NCBI GenBank assembly: GCA_036571765.1
Contig: BROE01000010.1
Coordinates: 12,725,057 to 12,789,056 of the forward strand
Source of the DNA: Plecoglossus altivelis
Lineage: Eukaryota > Chordata > Actinopteri > Osmeriformes > Plecoglossidae
Length of the DNA stretch: 64,000 bases
Direction of reading: 5' to 3'
In this document: piece after piece, positions 25,322 through 37,040 of the stretch
Layout: every line of letters begins with the position of its first letter
Position numbering within the stretch: the stretch's first letter is position 1
Program-made: the position numbers and the translations under genes
The notes under the pieces: generated by a model
What the model was told of the DNA's origin: nothing
The model's database searches: none
Seen by the model: the letters and a program-made list of their open reading frames with translations, nothing else

Positions 25322-25745
25322 GGAGGAGGGGAGGGAAAGGAAGGAGAGGATGTAAGAGATGGAAAGAGCTGAAGAAAGTATAGAAAGAGGATAAGACAGG
25401 AGGCTTGTCTGCGAAGAGGGATATAAGTTGTCCATGGTGACACAATTGCTTTGTTCTTATAATAGTGAAATACTCATACTCGCTATAATCTACTATCAAA
25501 CATAAAAAGGAGAGAATTCTAGCTTCTACCTTCAACTGTTGCCCCTGCTTTTGGAGCTCAGAGCACGAAGAACTCCAATGGGAGCACGTCTGTCTCTACA
25601 GCACAGCATTCTGACTTTGCTACTTCATTTAATACGTTTGTTTCATAATGTTGAAAACATATTTCACTTGCACCTCCTATTGACGCACCTGGCTGTGTCC
25701 GCGCCTGCTGCACACACGTTCTCAATCCTCCAATCATGGTATGGA

Positions 25746-25751
25746 AATAAA
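25746..25751 (+). promoter_or_regulatory. Poly(A) signal AATAAA, prss23
   Basis: This is the first canonical AATAAA after the prss23 stop (425 bases downstream). It implies a 3' UTR of about 0.45 kb. Confidence 0.6.
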
Positions 25752-25769
25752 TATGAATGTAACTGAGAA

Positions 25770-27393
25770 AGACCAAAAAAATTGTTTCCTGTCACATTTT
25801 CCCATGAGCGTGACTGTGATGTCCCTGCCTGGCCACTAACTAGTCTCGCAGCTCCCCCTAGTGGACCCAGAGGAAAACTAAAAGCTTTTCTGATGTATAA
25901 GCAGTTCCGTCGTCCCAACTCGTAATGCCTTTCTGGGTCTCTGTAACAATCTTGCAGTATATCATGTGCTGCCATACAAAAAAAAAAATACTTTATCACT
26001 TCTTAGTTGAGACAATGAGCAATACATGCACAAATCTGTTCCACAAATGATCTTACTGATGGAAGTACCTTTTTCAACAGTTTTATTAGCGGATATCGAG
26101 GGCACTTAACAAAAAAGCATCCTATTGAATACTGTTTACGTTGACAGTCTCTGGACCAATCCCTGCCCCTCAACATATGATCACATGTTGAACCAGGCAG
26201 ACCCTGTCCTGGTAAACGGCACAATGATAGACAACAAGAAACATTTGGCTGGTAGCAGGGGCGAACTGTTTTGTGTCCCTGGATAGTGCCCAGCCGAGTG
26301 GACGTCTGCACGTTCAAAAAAACAACGTTGGTCCTTAGCAGAAGCTCTACCCGTGAGGGAGTGACCAGGATACCAGTACAAGCGTACCCAGTGAGAAGGC
26401 AGATGGAAGGACACATGGTACTGATCCCAACACTGGCCCTCGGGACAACTGTTCAAGCCCTGGGGTGTGTCTCAATAGGCTGCAGGCCTGGAGGGGAGGC
26501 CGCGTGAAGAGTATAGGGAAACACTCCGGTCTGCTCAGCTCTGCGCCTCGATAAGGCAACCTATTAACGAGTTGATCTTAGCGACAAGGTGACCCTAGCA
26601 ACAAGACAAGCAGTCTGCAGGAACACTCTGGTAACTGACTGAGGTGAAAGGCATGGTCTTGGAGCATGCACACACACACGCACACGCACATACATACATA
26701 CACACAAACACAGGGATAAAGCGTATTAATTCTGCCGGTTCCTGTCAATAGGCAGTTTGACATAGAGGTGCCATGACAACCAGGTTTTTTAATTCTGCAA
26801 ATGGACAACCTGAAAAACAGTCATTTTACCAGAGCAACATCCATGATAAGTATGAAACATGCTTGAGGACACACATGTGTGCGTGTGTTATTTATAGGTT
26901 ATATGGAGACAGGATAAGGAGGAAAAGGACCAGAACTAATGATCTGGGACCTATTTCCAACCTCATCCATCTCCTCCATGATTGGCTGGCTGAGCCTAAG
27001 GTAGCCTAAGCCAGCCTAATGTCTGGGCAGGGCATCGAGCATCTTTGGTGGACATCGGACATGGCACCCCCCCCCCCCTTAAGGCCCAGTGCCGCCTTAA
27101 TCAAAGTCACATGACACAGTAAGCTAATGCCCCGTGTGCTAACAAACAGTATACAAAATAAAAAATATTCTTTAAATAGGTAGAAACATCGTGTGAAAAA
27201 TAGAACCGTATCAAAACACTTAGGAGTTCACAGTCTGTGCCTCCCGGACCTCCTTGCTAAACGCCCTCCCTGACCTACGCATCCAAAGTCCCGGTCATGG
27301 AGCAAAGTGGAGAGGGAGGAAAGGGGGGGTTGGAGGGTGGTAGCGGGTCTTGCTCCCTAGACAGGGGGGAGGGGCTGCCCTGACTTGGGGCTG
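25770..27393. other. Region between the convergent prss23 and tmem39a 3' ends
   Basis: No coding exon is recognised. The upper part presumably holds the tmem39a 3' UTR, which reads leftward from 27393. A T-rich TTTAAT (ATTAAA on minus) at 26788-26793 is a weak candidate poly(A) signal. Open frames at 26.0-26.5 kb show no known domain. Confidence 0.45.
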
Positions 27394-27994
27394 CTACTGG
27401 GACTTGAGCCCGAGGCTGCTGGAGGTGACAGGGTAGGAGTAGGCCTTGCCCAGGACGATGCGGTCTCGCAGAAGCTTGAACAGCACATAGTAGTTGCAGC
27501 ACAGGATCAGGCCCAGGGACAGGGTATGGTTCCAGTGCTCTGAGCGCAGCAGGGAGTACAGCTGATACAGAACTACGCTGGACTCGATCCAAATCAAAAG
27601 GTTCAAGATCCGCAACGGCTTGTGGAACAGGAACTAGGGAGAAGGACAGAGGGTTCAAATCAGACTCGAACACAAACACAGATCACACACACACAGTTAG
27701 GGAAGCAGACAAGGCAAGTAATAGGATTAAAGACAGATAGAGATTAATAAAGCATAAAGACAAAATGACGGATAGAAATCAACAGCCATAAAGACAGACT
27801 GACAGACAGAGCAGACCTGGGCATTTTGGCATGTTTTTGTGAAGGTTTAAATTATGTAAAAAATCTAAAAAGACACTATTTTCATAGCCTCATTGTAACA
27901 CGTATTACCAGAAGCAGCTCAAAACCATATAAGTAATATTGAGCAGAATAAAGACATACAGAGGCAGGCCTGCCAACAGACAGAATGAGAGCAG

Positions 27995-28028
<34 letters not shown>

Positions 28029-30993
28029 GGACTCACATAGAAACGTGCGTGGGAGACATCGGAGGGCAGGGCCACATTGTAGGGTCCTACAGCCTTGTAG
28101 AGACAGCGACTGTGTCTGACCAACACACCCTGGGGCCAAATGGTGCTCTCTGACCACCTGCAACACACACACAACGGAAGCTTTGAATACTAGAGGATAT
28201 GCAAGTAGATGCAAATCCACACATAACTGTGTGTTCTGTCATGGCCCCAGAACTAAGTGACACTGTCCTCCACGGCATAACAGCGCTAGGCAAAAGTCTA
28301 CATACTGTGTGGGTGAATGGGATATCAGCATCATAAGGATATCTAAAGGTTACAGACATTTAGTTACAGCGTTCCTAACGCTCCTGCTCCTCTAGACAAT
28401 CCCTAGCCGCCGATATAAACCTGAGACCATCTAAACCAATAACAAATCATCTATCACCTCTTCGTTTTTTCAAACCGTACGATAGCTTCATCGAAACCTT
28501 TAATGTAGTAACCTATTAAAAAATAAGATACTATTCTTATTGACATGCTGAAATGTACATAAATGTTGTAATGAGAGAGAGAAACAGTTCATATGTGTTT
28601 GTGTTCAGGTATGTGTCCAGGTGTGTGTATATGTCCAGGTGTGTGTATATGTCCAGGTGTGTGCGTGTGCCCAGGTGTGTGTGTGTCCAGGTGGGCATGT
28701 GCGTCCAGGTGGGCGTGTGTGTCCGGGTGTGTGCGTGTGTCCGGGTGTGTGCATGTGTCCAGGTGTGTCCAGGTGTGTGTGCGTGTGTCCAGGTGGGTGC
28801 GTGTGTCCAGGTGGGTGCGTGTGTCCAGGTGGGTGCGTGTGTCCAGGTGGGTGTGTGTGTCCAGGTGGGTGTGGGCCTCACAGGTGCTGGGGAGCGTTGC
28901 TGTAGGACCCGTGCTCCAGCCTCTGCCAGCGCCCCAGGTGAGCGGCTGAGCGGTGCAGCATGTCACAATAGCCAGGGGGCAGCAGCTGGCTCATCAGCAT
29001 CACAAAGGCATTGATCCACACCATGATCAGGTGCTCACACGACCAGCGCATGTCGTAGTACTGGGTACTCTGGAGGTGGCGCACACACACACACACACAT
29101 ACATAACTGCACTGACATACACACACACAATAACCAGGTGGCCATATGACACATGAATGTCCCAGTAACAGCTACAGTGGGAGGTAAAAAGAGTTTGAAA
29201 ACACACACATGCCCACACACACAAGCCCACCTTGACGAAGCACAATGGCAGGAAGGCCACGTAGTAGGCGCTGAACAGCGAGTTGAAGAGCACCTCCTTG
29301 ATCCGCCGGTTGAAGTCACTCCTCAGCTCCTCCACCTCCTCGCGGATCAACTCTGGGGAGGGGGGGCAGGTGTGGGCAGGGGCATGGGTGGGGCTTGTGA
29401 ACTGCTCCCGCAAGTTCTCCTTCAGCAGCGACAGGAAGTCCCTGGGTCTGAAGAACGGCCCGTCCGATTGGTCCAGGTCGCCATAGCTGCAGTCGGCCTG
29501 TACTGACTGGCTCCGCCCCTCCTGGTGGAAGCAACACAAGGGTACGTACACTCCGAATCTGAAAGAGAGGGAAGAGGAGAAACGAGGAGGGGAGTAGTTT
29601 TACAGAACAGTAACAAAGTACCAGAATGATGGTAACTTGCACACTTACTTTAACATGCTAGGGCCATGCCAACATAGCAGTATACTAGAAGCCATTTTTC
29701 TTTTAAAGAAAATTGTTATGCTAAAATGTTAAGAGGCAAACTTGCAGAAGTGAGTGTAAAGTGAGCTGGAGGCATGCAGGCGTGTACGTACGGGTAACCC
29801 AGGAACAGCAGGTTGAGGACAGAGTTGTCCTTGAACAGGTTGACCAGGGTCCAGCACAGAACCCAGCCACACAGGGTCAACATGATGAGTCGGGCAGCGA
29901 TCAGAACCATGTACCTGATCAGAGAACATGGGCTGGTCTGGGATGCCTGGGGAGAGGTGGAGGATAGTTAAAGAAGGAAAACATCTAGAAGACAGGAGAG
30001 GGTGGGGCACAGATAGATGAGTGGGAAGTCTGAGAATGACAAAAGGAGAGAGTGAAAGAACGACAACAAAACAAAAACTGAGAAAGTGAAAGAGACAAAA
30101 GAAAGAGACTTGTGTATATGAATTTAAATGGAAGGTTTTGTATGGTCTAAAGTTGGTAATGTTCAGAATCCCTCTTCTATAAGGGTTATGAATTCCAAAT
30201 AAGTGTCAAACGAAGAAGGTGGTGTGAGTGCGTGCCTCAGATACAATGGTCCAGACAAGTCTCCTAGCCAACATGACGGTGATGAAAATGGCCAGGTGAC
30301 AGTCCATCCGGTGGAAGTTCTATGGAGACAAACAGGAACGAGCTGTATTTAGTAGTCTGTTTGTGTGTATGTGTGTATGCAAGTGTGCTTTTGTGCTCTC
30401 TCCAGCGAGGCAGAGACATTATGTGTGCATGCTGACCAGCGAGGGGTACCACCAGAAAGCCCTGTAAATGTTCATGTACTGAACAAACAGCGCCACCAGT
30501 AGATACAGGAAGAGGAGGAACTCAAAAAGGAGGCTGCTGTCCAATGGTAGCTCAGGGATCCGTGAGTGACGGACAGGCTCCGGGGTTATGAGGGCTGAGA
30601 GGGGCGGGGCTGATGGTCCCACGCAGGTACTGCTTCTGGAGGACACAGAACCAGTCAGAGAGTGTGTGTGTGCTTTACATGGCTGTAAGGGTATGTGTGT
30701 GTAGTTTAAATTTGTGTGGGAATGTGTGTACTATACGTGTGTGTAAGACTGTGTGTGGACTTGAGGCGTGCACAAGAGTGTGTGTAAGAGTCAGCATTTG
30801 TGTTTTAAGAGTGTAATTTACCTGTGTATAAGAGTGTGTTTTACATGGGTGTAAGAGCATGTGTGTATGTCTGTGCATACCTATTTCTGATGCCGGTTCC
30901 GTTGCCCAGCCCCCCCCCCACCAGTGTCTGAAGTGAGGGCAGAGCGGTGCGGCTCAGCTGCTGTCTACTGGGTCCCCTGCGGCCCCCAGGCAT
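27394..30993 (-). CDS. tmem39a: Transmembrane protein 39A, 8 coding exons
   Basis: Exons in transcript order: 30993-30881, 30635-30437, 30319-30236, 29946-29792, 29558-29231, 29069-28882, 28157-28037, 27633-27394. They sum to 1428 nt, giving 475 aa against about 488 in human. The N-terminus MPGGRRGPSRQQLSR is near-identical to the human one. Hydrophobic segments include ALFVQYMNIY, the GWVLCWTLVNLF / LNLLFLGYPF pair and LFNSLFSAYYVAFLPLCFVK, fitting a polytopic ER membrane protein. TMEM39A is implicated in ER-to-Golgi transport and autophagy control. The order of segments and last residues agree with TMEM39A; TMEM39B is less likely because of linkage to ildr1, as on human 3q13.33. The exon 3 donor reads GC (GAG|GCACGC) instead of GT. 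The gene converges with prss23. Confidence 0.94.
27994..28028 (+). repeat. (ACAG)n microsatellite beside tmem39a exon 7
   Basis: About eight ACAG units end 3 bases before the exon 7 donor region (exon edge 28037, donor GTGAGT on minus). Confidence 0.9.
28600..28876 (+). repeat. 18-bp-class minisatellite in tmem39a intron 6
   Basis: Units of the type gtgtgtccaggtgggtgc repeat head to tail with TG-length variants. The array ends 5 bases from the exon 6 splice donor (exon edge at 28882 on the minus strand). It lies between exons 6 and 7. Confidence 0.9.
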
Positions 30994-31079
30994 GGCCGGT
31001 CTCCACGACAACTACCGGCTCCGCCTAACCACCTCCAACACTCCACTTCACAGTCCTGCCCAACCAGGCCAGTCCACTG

Positions 31080-31147
31080 CGCACGCACGAACGCACGCAC
31101 GCACGCACACACACACACACACGCACACACACACACACACACACACA
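31080..31147 (+). repeat. (CGCA)n(CA)n microsatellite upstream of tmem39a
   Basis: The CGCACGAACGCACGCA run passes into interrupted CA repeats, about 90 bases 5' of the tmem39a start codon on the minus strand. It is probably in the 5' UTR or first intron. Confidence 0.9.
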
Positions 31148-32342
31148 ATGAGATAGACTGAATTAGCAATAACAAGCAATGTCAATAATAAACACATGAT
31201 TGCACATTTACAAATGAAATGGGTCTACACATGCCCAAATAGGCCAACCTATATGTGGCAGGTACAGTTTGGTTTAGTTATCTGTGGCAAGTACCGGACT
31301 GGATTAAGTTATCTGTTGCAGGTACAGGACTGGGTTTAGTTATCTGTGGCAGGTACAGGACTGGTTTAGTATGTCCTAAGACTGGGTTTGAGCTGTCTCA
31401 AAAGATACAGCTTTGAGTTAGCTATAACTGGAGCATCTTACTAGGTCTCGGTAAGATAGATGGAAACACGTACCATCCCATGAAAAGAGATAGGGAATCT
31501 ACAAATTATCCGAGGTTAACTGGTTTCTCTTCTCCCTCTGTGATAACTAACTAGGAGGTTATCATTTCCACACACATACTAAACTACTGGTAGAGTTTGG
31601 TTTACCGGATAACCGTTGCTAGAGTTCAGATTATAGTACAGTAGTACCTATAATATTGCCAAAAGCAGAAGTAGTAATTTCCAGGTAAAGTTAAATGCTC
31701 AGGTAACATGCATCCAAACGTAAACTAGCATCCGTTACAGTTCGTTACAGTTTTTGTGGATGAAAGTTTTGCCACTCCTGTCGTGCAGGTTTGCAGAACT
31801 TGCAGCTAAGCAGCTGTTGTTGGAGGTGTGTTTCCTCTCTCGCCATAATGAGCTAGCTACCTAGCTAGTGTGTCTAACCAATTTACGTGTGTAGCTTTAC
31901 TGTTGTCGAGACCAGGTTGAAACCTTTATCAAGAATTTGCTGTAGACTACAGCAGGTAACATTTTCGTCGGCAGAGGCATGTACTATGACGGTACTGGAT
32001 TGGGAATATTTTGTGTAAACTAAGTGATCGCTACTTTACAGCCAGCAGTAGCTAGCTAAGTTTACGTTACTCACAGTGCATCGACAGCAAACGGATGGTG
32101 TAGACACGGATGCATCAGTCAGTTTTATCTTGACTAGCGAACGGAGTCTGTGCTGTGGTCAACATTATCCAGCCTGGAACGGGTATGTCGCAGTCTAGCC
32201 GTTAGTGACGACTGGGTAAAGGCGATTTGGTTACACTTGGGTTTACAACATAAGGCAATAAACTTGTCCTGTTTGCCAGACATGCAACAGCACAGTCCCC
32301 TCGCAGTGAGAGACCGACGTGGCAAACCTGAACGTCCTCTGC

Positions 32343-32354
32343 GATGACGTCATC
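32343..32354. promoter_or_regulatory. Palindromic CRE GATGACGTCATC (candidate tmem39a promoter)
   Basis: A perfect 12-bp palindrome has the full CREB/ATF core TGACGTCA at 32345-32352. A TGAGTCA AP-1 core follows at 32411-32417. They lie about 1.35 kb 5' of the tmem39a start codon and beyond the ildr1 3' end, so tmem39a is the natural target. Function is inferred; the sites themselves are exact. Confidence 0.45.
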
Positions 32355-32778
32355 AGTACTGCGACGTCGCACCCGAATGTAGTTGGCGTGTCGTTCACTT
32401 CCCATGCTGATGAGTCAGATGATGTTACCACAATTACAAAACAGAGGAGTTTAAGAAACAAGACTGACGTTGGATCGACAAGTATATATGCTATACAGGG
32501 TAGCCGACGTTTTGTTGAAAGAATTATCGTAATTGCCCGTGACAGCGAGAAGTACTCTGTAATGCTTACTCTTGCAATGTAACTCTTTCGCCCCTATTCA
32601 AATCAGTTTATATTACACTAGCCTACAATAAGCCTGACAGGCTTTATCAGTTATCATTCATCACTGATGTTAAAATCATTGCTTGTTGGCAGAATTTCAC
32701 AAACTTGGTCATAATTCAATTTGTGGCTATAGTTTTCCTGTTATTTGAAACAGACACAAAGCACATCCATAAAATAGC

Positions 32779-32784
32779 TTTATT
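32779..32784 (-). promoter_or_regulatory. Poly(A) signal AATAAA, ildr1
   Basis: TTTATT on + reads AATAAA on minus within GCAATAAAG context, about 0.9 kb after the ildr1 stop codon. Confidence 0.5.
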
Positions 32785-33675
32785 GCAAGTATCCTTCATA
32801 CCAGTAAAAGGAACACAAGTTACATTTACATTAAAATTAACCACCACCACTTCCAGAGGCCTCCTACTTGTTGCCTGTTTCAGGAGTTGGCCATTTAATG
32901 TTAATGACCCAACAACACGTTGATATTCTATCTTCAAATTCCTTCATGTCTTCTATTATTCTATTATTCTAACTCCCACGTTGACCAATGGAAAATGAAC
33001 TGACATTAAAAAAAATGGTACAGTGATGCAACATCTGTACATACAAAACACTTAAAATATAATGACAGCTATTTACAAAGGAGACAGACCACTCACTCAT
33101 TGCACTGGAATAAAATGTAACATTTTCCTGATTAAGTTTCACTTCATGTGTGCAAGCAATGGCAACGTAAAGAATAAAGATCAACAATGAGGCTACAACA
33201 TATCTGTGCATCGTTTGTAAAAACACATCAAACCAAATCAACTGCAATGTAATAAGAAAATAATATTGAATAATTACTGTTAACACCCTCTCCTTAACAC
33301 ACATTTTATAAACCTTTATAACACAACGACTGGTGACTTGGGAACATTTGGAGGGAGCAGTAAAGAGAAAATATTTGGAGATGTGCATAACCTGAGTCTG
33401 ACTTGAATGAACTTCACACAGGATTGTGATTTTGAAAAAAATAAAAAGATACAACTCATGGAGCTACTCTAACTCCCACTAACCAGTAGACGTGGGGAGC
33501 TAACTGCTCACCACAACCCCTGAAATGGAGATTTGAAGCTGAGGGTTTCCGAATGAAGATATCCCAAACAGCAAGAGCTCTTGCGTTGTTGGATGCAGTA
33601 GCAGGGCTGCACAGGTAGGGAGAAGGGGGCAGTGTGCTTATGTTCCTCCAGGGGGCGCTGTGTGTCAGCTGCCTC

Positions 33676-35618
33676 TCAGATCACTATGCTGGTGCCAATG
33701 CGGGAACTCTTGTCCTGGGAGGGAAACACTCACTTTAGGCTCCTCCTAGCAACCAGCGAGATTGGTAAAGAGTGCATTAAGTGTCTCGGTGTATGGTTAA
33801 GTGTTTGTGTACGTGATTGTGTCTATTTGTGTGTGTCTACATCCTCCTACAGTTGAGTGTGCCTTACAGAGTAGCGCTGGTTGTTCCTGCCAGGCTTCTG
33901 TCCAGGTTCGTACTCTGTGTACAGGGGGGGGCGATCCATCAAGCCCCTCCCCCTGGCCCCGCCCCCACCCCTCTTGCTGCTGCCGTCCTCAGAGCTCCAC
34001 GACCCTCGACGGCGTGACGGAGGGGAGTAGCCCCCCCGGCTAGAGGGGGCACGGCGCGTGTCCATCAGATCATCGCGAGAACGGGAGCGCGGGCGCGACG
34101 CCAGGTTGGCACCCATCCTGCTCCGCCCGCCGTCCAGTGAATCCTTGCTGTGGCTCCGGGGAATGCCCTGGGACCTTGTGGGGGAGGGGTATCGCCGGGC
34201 CCCGCCCCCTGCCTGGTTGTCACGGTGATTGTACCCACTACGGCTGCTCTCGCTGGAGCTGGGGGGGCGTGACTTGGGCCCAGGGGGTAGGCCTCTTCTG
34301 CCAGGCTGGTCAGAGATTGTTGGGAGCTGAAGGACGCGCCGTTCCACTGGTCCGTCGCCCAGGCCAGAGAGCATGCTGGGAGGCCCGGCGGAGAAAGGCA
34401 CTGATTGGGGCATATGCTGAGGGGGTGGGATCTGTGCTTGTAACAGAGGGCTGGTCATGTCTATCCCCCTCATCTGACTCTCCAGGTAGTCCAGCATCTG
34501 ATTGGTGCCAGCGGGGCTGCCGTTGCCATGGAGACTGGGTTGTCGCATGCCAGGGTGGTGCATGTTGGGGGGTGGTGGCATTCCCGGGTGGTGCATGTTC
34601 GGGGGTGGCAGCATTACCGGGTGGTGCATGCTGGGAGGGGGCGGCATGCTGTAGGCAGTGGACTGTGGGGGGGGAAGGGGCATGGGGGCCATGGCGATGC
34701 TCTTACCAGAGACTGAACCTACGGAGGGAAGGGGTGGGGGGGCGGGGGATGGACAGTCAGGTGTGCTTGGAGCCAAGCAGTCTTCAGCAACAACAACCTT
34801 GTGTCTGAAGGTGCACGTGTGTGTGTGTGTGTGGGGGGGGGGGGGGGGTGAGCAGCGTGTGCACATTTTGATATTCTGCAGTGTGAGTGTGTGTGACTGA
34901 CCTCCATAGAGAAGTGGGTTCATCTGGGAGGAGCTGTGGCTCATGGGTCCATACCCATACTGCCCTGTCATGGCTCTCTGCATGTCCTTTATCATCCTGT
35001 GTTGCATCACCGCTGCGGGGAATGGTGGGTTAGGTTAGTAAAATTGGGCTGTAAACAAACATGCTGTAGTTTGTCTTCTGGGTGCGGGTGGTATCATTCT
35101 CTGGGTGGAAGCATGTGTGAGATCTGTGTGTGTGTGTGTTGCTGTTCCCAGGGCAGCTGCATGTATGAGGTGTATGTGTGGTACCTTTCTCGGGGCAGCA
35201 GCAGGTCTGGGGGCAGCAGGGACAGCGGATGTAGCAGCAACACCTCTGAGGACAGCACTGGCAGCAGCACACGCAGAAGAGGAGGAGGAGGGCCAGAGCC
35301 CCGAGGATGATGAGCAGTACTGTTAGCCAATCTGGAGAGGGGAGGGAGGAGAGGAGGGGAAAGCAGAAGAAAGGGTTGAGACAAGAGGGAAAAAAGCCTT
35401 ATTGAAAATGGGGGCCAGGGGAAATAATTATTATCATCTGAGGTTGTGCTGAGGTGTGGGTGATTGTCATGGTTACGGAGGCGGTTGCATTGACTGACTG
35501 TAGACAATGAGTTTGACCTCTCGGTCCGAGTCTCCGGTGGTGTCTCCTGCGGCGTCGATGGAGCAGAAGTACACACCATTATCCCACCACATGATCTCGG
35601 TGATAACCAGGTCTGCCT

Positions 35619-35667
<49 letters not shown>

Positions 35668-37040
35668 GAAACTGCAGCTGATTTTTCAGGTTGATACTTT
35701 GATATTGAGAGGATGGGATGGCGAAGTGTGGGTTTCTGTGTACGTGGGTATTCATGTGCGTGTGTCTGTGAATACTGCATGTGAGTGTGTGTGTACTGAC
35801 TGTTCTGGATGGAGATCTTCCGCTGTCTGTACTCCACCCCCAGCGTCGGCTCCTGGGAGCCCCTCTTCTGGACCACAGTGCGGACCGTCCTCTGCCGGTC
35901 AGGGCAATCGTTAGATGGGTCCTGGCCCAGCTGGAGCGCTGCCTGGTATCCTGGGAGTGGCAACCGGGGATGGTGGGAGAGGGGGGGGGTCACAAACCAG
36001 GACCAAATAACCATACCCAGTTCCTCAACACACACACACACACACATCTCACCAGTAGAGTAGTACTCCAGAACGGGGTCCTTGCAGAAGGACTTGAACT
36101 TCCATGTGACCAGGACGTCCTGCAGGTTGGCCGAGGTGGAGTAGTCACACTGCAGCGTCACCGAGGCAAACAGCATCGTGCTGCGCTCAGTCTGGGGCAC
36201 AATAACCTGGATACACAGTAGCTCTGCACTCGCATGCCAAAAATGTAGAGCACACACAAACAAGACACAGGAGAGAGGATTGTTGTGTGACAAGTTTGGT
36301 ATTATTTATCTGAGATGAAGGCCGACAGGTCTGGCAAATGCATTCAAGAGTAGCTAAGATGTAATTTGAGGGTAGGTAAGAAGGAGTCTGCGTTTGATTG
36401 TGAGTGGATGACAGAGAAAGACAGCTTGTGAGGGACAGATCGCCACTTGTTGAAAGTGGCCAAACCAGAAAGTCTAGAGAGCTTGACAAAAAGACAGGAA
36501 GCACATCACTCCATACATTCCATTGGCACCAGACACACCACCACCAATGGCTAATTTAAAAAGATGTCTTGAATCATTGTTGACGGATAGAATGCTCATA
36601 AATATCCAACTTATTTTGTTCAGTGACCTTACTACTACTTGTCTTAAAAGTATTTTCAATCATTAACTGTATTTATCTGCAATTTGTACTGGCTATCAAA
36701 CAAAGATGAGGTAGACTTTCAAAATAACATAAAATATTCCAGGATTTAACTTTGGATAAAATACACAAAAGGAATCAAAACAAGATGCCTTAAGTCCCAG
36801 GTATCAACCGATTGGTGTCTGATCAAAACTAGTCATGTGACCGATACCTACTTGACGGTGCCTATCGTGTATCGCTTATTCAAATGAACGGAACGTTGGT
36901 GAGAAATAGACATTAAGTCATGATGACATAGAACAAATGAAAACCTCTACCAATGTAAACGGTTCATTTCTTCAGAAAAGTATGATTGTGATACCTGTTG
37001 ACAGGAAGCAGAGCAGAACCGCGGCGACCAGAAGCCGCAT
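33676..37040 (-). CDS. ildr1: Immunoglobulin-like domain-containing receptor 1 (angulin-2), 8 coding exons
   Basis: Exons: 37040-36995, 36223-36053, 35950-35801, 35618-35499, 35331-35185, 35012-34902, 34718-33868, 33714-33676. They sum to 1635 nt, giving 544 aa; human ILDR1 is 546. Residues 1-15 are a signal peptide (MRLLVAAVLLCFLST). A V-type Ig domain follows with the CDYSTSANLQDV cysteine, a TWKFKSFCKDP strand and the second cysteine in MWWDNGVYFCSID. One TM helix (WLTVLLIILGALALLLLL) is followed by the Cys-rich palmitoylation-type CCQCCPQRCCCYIRCPCC block. The large exon encodes a Pro/Met/His-rich, then Arg/Ser-rich cytoplasmic tail (SRPRSRSRDDL). The last 13-codon exon ends S-I-V-I, a PDZ-ligand-like terminus. 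ILDR1 recruits tricellulin to tricellular junctions and is a human deafness gene. The exon 4 acceptor abuts a TG microsatellite. The strand identity with human is strong enough to exclude LSR. Confidence 0.93.
35621..35661 (+). repeat. (CA)20 next to the ildr1 exon 4 acceptor
   Basis: On the minus strand this is (TG)n running straight into GCAG at the acceptor of the exon with high edge 35618. No pyrimidine tract separates them. Confidence 0.95.

Larger units (their letters stand above)
31160..33675. other. tmem39a 5' region and ildr1 3' UTR
   Basis: 31160-32350 has no coding exon and should contain the tmem39a first intron, 5' UTR and promoter (minus strand). 32785-33675 is the likely ildr1 3' UTR, ended by the AATAAA on minus at 32784-32779. 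Open frames here show no known domain. Four degenerate copies of a short 'gttatctgtggcaggtacagg' type unit occur at about 31250-31370. Confidence 0.5.

Noticed and set aside
28553..29014. Val/Cys- or Thr/His-rich open frames
   Set aside because: They translate the TG-rich minisatellite in tmem39a intron 6 and have no coding support.
27394..30993. tmem39b as identity
   Set aside because: The N-terminus, last-exon text and linkage with ildr1 match TMEM39A.
34137..34808. 223-codon plus-strand frame
   Set aside because: It is antisense to the ildr1 tail exon, which has conserved text and matched splice sites on minus.
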